DNA of 64,000 nucleotides, from the NCBI RefSeq assembly GCF_900115155.1, contig NZ_FOVM01000001.1, forward strand, positions 62,001 to 126,000. The letters run 5' to 3'. Below are positions 61,625-64,000 of this stretch, piece after piece. The notes under the pieces were generated by a model that had not been told where the DNA came from, made no database searches, and was given only the letters and a program-made list of their open reading frames with translations. Source of the stretch: Mycetocola miduiensis (lineage in GTDB: Bacteria > Actinomycetota > Actinomycetes > Actinomycetales > Microbacteriaceae). Position 1 is the first letter of the stretch. Every line of letters begins with the position of its first letter. Both the position numbers and the translations under genes were made by a program.

Positions 61625-61721
61625 TCAGGCTGTTTCGCGTGTGTCGTCTGGAATGGTTCCGCTAGTGAAAACCGTGCGGCGAGAGTCATCGAGCCACGCT
61701 GGAAGCCTACCTCAGGCCTGC

Positions 61722-61740
61722 AAAGGGCAGAAAATGCCCA
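61722..61740 (-). terminator. weak terminator-like hairpin after galE
   Basis: On the minus strand, GGGCA-TTTTC-TGCCC is followed by TTTG, a five-bp stem with a short U-run, 12 bases past the galE stop and before rmlB. Only a suggestion. Confidence 0.35.
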
Positions 61741-61750
61741 CCCTCCCCGT

Positions 61751-62767
61751 TCAGCTCGTTCCGTACCCATCGGGGTTCCCTGACTGCCACCGCCACGCGT
61801 CGGCGCAGGCATCCTCGAGCGTCAGCTGAGCCTCCCAACCCAGCACATCCTTGGACTTCGACACATCCGCGAACGAGCTCGCGACGTCGCCGGCGCGCGG
61901 CGCGACGATCTCGTACGGCACGGGATGTTCGATCACGGCGGAGAAGGCGTCAATCACCTCGAGCACGCTCGCGCCGCGACCCGTGCCCAGATTGAAGGCT
62001 TCAACCCCCGGGCGGAGTCCGGCGAGCGCTGCCACATGGCCTGCCGCCAGGTCGACGACGTGCACGTAGTCGCGTACTCCTGTGCCATCGGGGGTGTCGT
62101 ACTGGTCCCCGAACACCGACACGCGATCGCGTATGCCTTGGGCGACCTGGCTCACGTATGGCATCAGATTGTTCGGGATGCCCTTGGGGTCCTCACCGAT
62201 GAGGCCACTCGAGTGCGCGCCGACCGGGTTGAAGTACCGCAGGATCGCGACTCGCAGGCCAGCATCAGCGGCGGCGAGATCCCTCAGGATGTGTTCGATC
62301 ATGGCCTTCGTGCGGCCGTATGGATTGGCCAGGTCAAGGCCGACCCGGCCGTTCTCAGCGACGGGGTTGGATCCATCCGGTTCATAGACTGTTGCTGAGG
62401 AGCTGAAAACCAGGTCCTTGACATCCCACCGCGCCATGGCGTCGAGCAGCACGAGGGTCGAGTCGATGTTGTTGCGGTAGTACTCGAGCGGCTGTGACAC
62501 CGACTCTGCCACCGACTTGAGCCCGGCGAAGTGAACGACGGCGTCGACCGTCTCCTGGGCGAACACCTTCTCCACCTGCGCGGGATCGGTGAGATCGCCG
62601 ATGTGCAGGGTGACGCTCCGCCCGGTGATCTGCTCCACTCGCCGGATCGACTCGACGTTGCTGTTCACCAGGCTGTCGAGAACGGTGACCTCATGTCCGC
62701 TCTGCAACAGTTCAACTGCAGTGTGTGAGCCGATGTAGCCGGCACCACCGGTGAGTAGAACCCGCAT
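61751..62767 (-). CDS. galE: UDP-glucose 4-epimerase
   Basis: A 338-residue NAD-dependent epimerase of UDP-glucose and UDP-galactose. The cofactor motif LLTGGAGYIGSHTAVEL is at residues 3-20; VFSSSATVYE and NPYGRTKAMIEHIL contain the catalytic Ser/Tyr-Lys; RYFNPVGAHSSGLIGEDP and GTGVRDYVHVVDLA are GalE-specific. Together with ugd and rml it supplies sugar nucleotides for envelope polymers. Leftward, downstream of the LCP gene (91 bases). Confidence 0.94.
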   Translation of the reverse strand: MRVLLTGGAGYIGSHTAVELLQSGHEVTVLDSLVNSNVESIRRVEQITGRSVTLHIGDLTDPAQVEKVFAQETVDAVVHFAGLKSVAESVSQPLEYYRNNIDSTLVLLDAMARWDVKDLVFSSSATVYEPDGSNPVAENGRVGLDLANPYGRTKAMIEHILRDLAAADAGLRVAILRYFNPVGAHSSGLIGEDPKGIPNNLMPYVSQVAQGIRDRVSVFGDQYDTPDGTGVRDYVHVVDLAAGHVAALAGLRPGVEAFNLGTGRGASVLEVIDAFSAVIEHPVPYEIVAPRAGDVASSFADVSKSKDVLGWEAQLTLEDACADAWRWQSGNPDGYGTS

Positions 62768-62858
62768 TCAAACCCCTTATTGTGCTGCGCTGAACGAGTG
62801 GGAGTCCACTCCGGTGATCGAGTCGCTCGGGAAGGGAGCGCATCGAGATCCCCCTGCT

Positions 62859-63884
62859 CTATCCCCCAGGTGGCGGAGGCACCTGATACTCAGACATCGT
62901 GTCGTCGCGGAAGTGCTGCTGAATGAGAGCCATCTGCTCCGGGTCCACATAGACGACCGACTGGTCCCCCTCCATTCCAGTACCCAAGGTGGGCATGGTG
63001 AAGAACGTCATGTCATCCATGCGGATGTTCCTCAGCTCGACCCCGAGTCCGGCTGCGTACGCGGATGTGAATTCGGCATCCACGGTGAGGTACGGAGCCA
63101 CCGATGACACCAGGTTATTGATGGTCACCGGGTTGGTGAGAGTTTCGGCGCTGAGTATTTTTCTCAGCACTCCCTTTATATAGATTTGCTGATTGCGAGC
63201 CCGCTGGTAGTCGCCATCACTGAAGGCATAGCGTTCGCGCACGAAGGCGAGCGCCTCCTCGCCGTTTAGGGTGTTCAACCCGAGTTCGAAATGCTTTCCC
63301 TTGATGCTCGAAGAATCGAAGGCGATCGGGTTGTCGATCTCAACACCACCGAGTGCATTCGTGATGCCTTTGAAACCTTCGAAATCGACGAGCGCCACCC
63401 GATCGATGCGGGATCCGATCATTCCCTCGATGGTCTGCACGGCGAGCGGGACCCCGCCGAAGGCCAGCGCGGCATTCATCTTCGCCTTGCCGTGGCCGGG
63501 GATGTCTACCCAGCTGTCGCGCATGATCGACATGATGTGCACGCTGTCGCGAGCGGCCGATATGTGGACAACCATCATGGTGTCGGAACGAGTGCCCTTG
63601 ACGTCGTTGATATCATCCGAGACTTCACCGCGGGTGTCGGTTCCCATCAGCAAGATGTTCTGCGATGCGTTCACCGCCGTCGCCGGCCGCGTCGTCTCTT
63701 CCGGGAACACCTCTTCCACTTCGATCTTCTTGGCGCTGTCGAACGTGCTCGACAAGTTCATCAGGTAGATCCCACCGACAGCGATCGCGACGACCAAAAG
63801 CGCGCTGACGACTATGAAGAAGTTGCGGACGCCGTGTTTCTTGCGCGGGGGCGGCGGCTCTTTGAACTCGAAGGGGAACGTCAC
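62859..63884 (-). CDS. LytR-CpsA-Psr (LCP) family glycopolymer ligase
   Basis: A 341-residue membrane-anchored enzyme that attaches teichoic acid- or arabinogalactan-like polymers to peptidoglycan. A cytosolic Pro/Lys-rich N-terminus and one helix (FFIVVSALLVVAIAVGGIYLM, about residues 22-42) are followed by the extracellular LCP domain: LLMGTDTRG, TRSDTMMVVHIS, IMRDSWVDIPG, and the arginines in ALAFVRERYAFSDGDYQRARNQQ that bind polyprenyl phosphate. ATG 63884 has GGGGAACGTC-type spacing without a clear ribosome site. First gene of the leftward envelope-sugar set in this window. Confidence 0.92.
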   Translation of the reverse strand: MTFPFEFKEPPPPRKKHGVRNFFIVVSALLVVAIAVGGIYLMNLSSTFDSAKKIEVEEVFPEETTRPATAVNASQNILLMGTDTRGEVSDDINDVKGTRSDTMMVVHISAARDSVHIMSIMRDSWVDIPGHGKAKMNAALAFGGVPLAVQTIEGMIGSRIDRVALVDFEGFKGITNALGGVEIDNPIAFDSSSIKGKHFELGLNTLNGEEALAFVRERYAFSDGDYQRARNQQIYIKGVLRKILSAETLTNPVTINNLVSSVAPYLTVDAEFTSAYAAGLGVELRNIRMDDMTFFTMPTLGTGMEGDQSVVYVDPEQMALIQQHFRDDTMSEYQVPPPPGG

Positions 63885-64000
63885 ATGCTCATCAAAGCAG
63901 ATAAACCCGCGGCAACGGTGCAGAGCTCTCCACCGCGCTTATGGTGTCAGCGCCATCCCGATCCGCCCAAAGAGGCATCGGAAGGAACATGAGTGTCTCT

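Overview
The window looks like a chromosomal segment of a high-GC actinobacterium, most likely a member of the Microbacteriaceae (Micrococcales). The reasons are the GC-rich wobble positions, the gene order acs - tad pilus genes - topA - tmk - holB that is also known from Mycobacterium (Rv3644c to Rv3667), a ponA2-type PASTA penicillin-binding protein next to a metallophosphoesterase, CsoR/CopZ copper genes, and short proteins of a kind I know mainly from Microbacteriaceae. The genus cannot be fixed from the sequence. I see no phage structural genes, integrase, insertion sequence, CRISPR array, rRNA or replication origin.

Region by region. 1-1.4 kb: two small unknown genes, a VOC/glyoxalase-like protein and a tRNA-Thr(CGT). 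1.4-9.7 kb: one leftward operon (ribokinase, LacI regulator, ABC ATPase, two permeases, binding lipoprotein, nucleoside hydrolase). This segment lies between two identical tRNA-Thr(CGT) genes that form a 79-bp perfect direct repeat and is visibly poorer in G+C, so it reads as an acquired nucleoside/ribose uptake island. 9.9-20 kb: secreted peptidase, holB, tmk, topA and a five-gene Tad/Flp pilus locus. 20-28 kb: acs, a DUF559-type nuclease-like gene, RidA, a DUF4177 protein, ponA2, a metallophosphoesterase and tRNA-Pro(CGG). 28-37.9 kb: ugd, an EAL phosphodiesterase divergent from an RsbQ hydrolase plus PAS-GAF-GGDEF pair, a CDF transporter with a short binding lipoprotein, a heme-oxygenase-like diiron oxidase candidate with a CDGSH protein, and an EamA exporter. 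38-41.6 kb: copper locus with a P1B-3 ATPase, CsoR and two CopZ-like proteins under two CsoR-type operators. 41.7-46.6 kb: SDR protein, two GAF-ANTAR regulators and small unknowns. 46.7-53.4 kb: ROK regulator divergent from a fructose-type (FrcBCA-like) ABC transporter, two ketose epimerase paralogues and a FrcK-like kinase. 53.5-59.1 kb: a large unknown gene, a DGPF protein with an ECF42-type sigma factor, a spermidine-synthase-like protein, MarR and VanZ-like proteins. 59-64 kb: dTDP-rhamnose and UDP-galactose genes (fused rmlC-rmlD, rmlB, galE) and an LCP ligase, that is, cell-wall glycopolymer assembly.

The most interesting signals are: (1) five copies of an approximately 65-110 bp imperfect palindrome, all in the same orientation and all in intergenic DNA, two pairs of which bracket single genes (the DUF559 gene and the EamA gene); (2) an RsbQ orthologue next to a PAS-GAF-GGDEF cyclase instead of the usual RsbP phosphatase, with an EAL protein divergent; (3) the tRNA-flanked operon; (4) a second GC-rich repeat family, clustered at 57.7-58.0 kb, of which a fragment has been captured in frame in the His-rich N-terminus of the copper ATPase; and (5) a copper chaperone paralogue that has lost the first cysteine of its metal motif.
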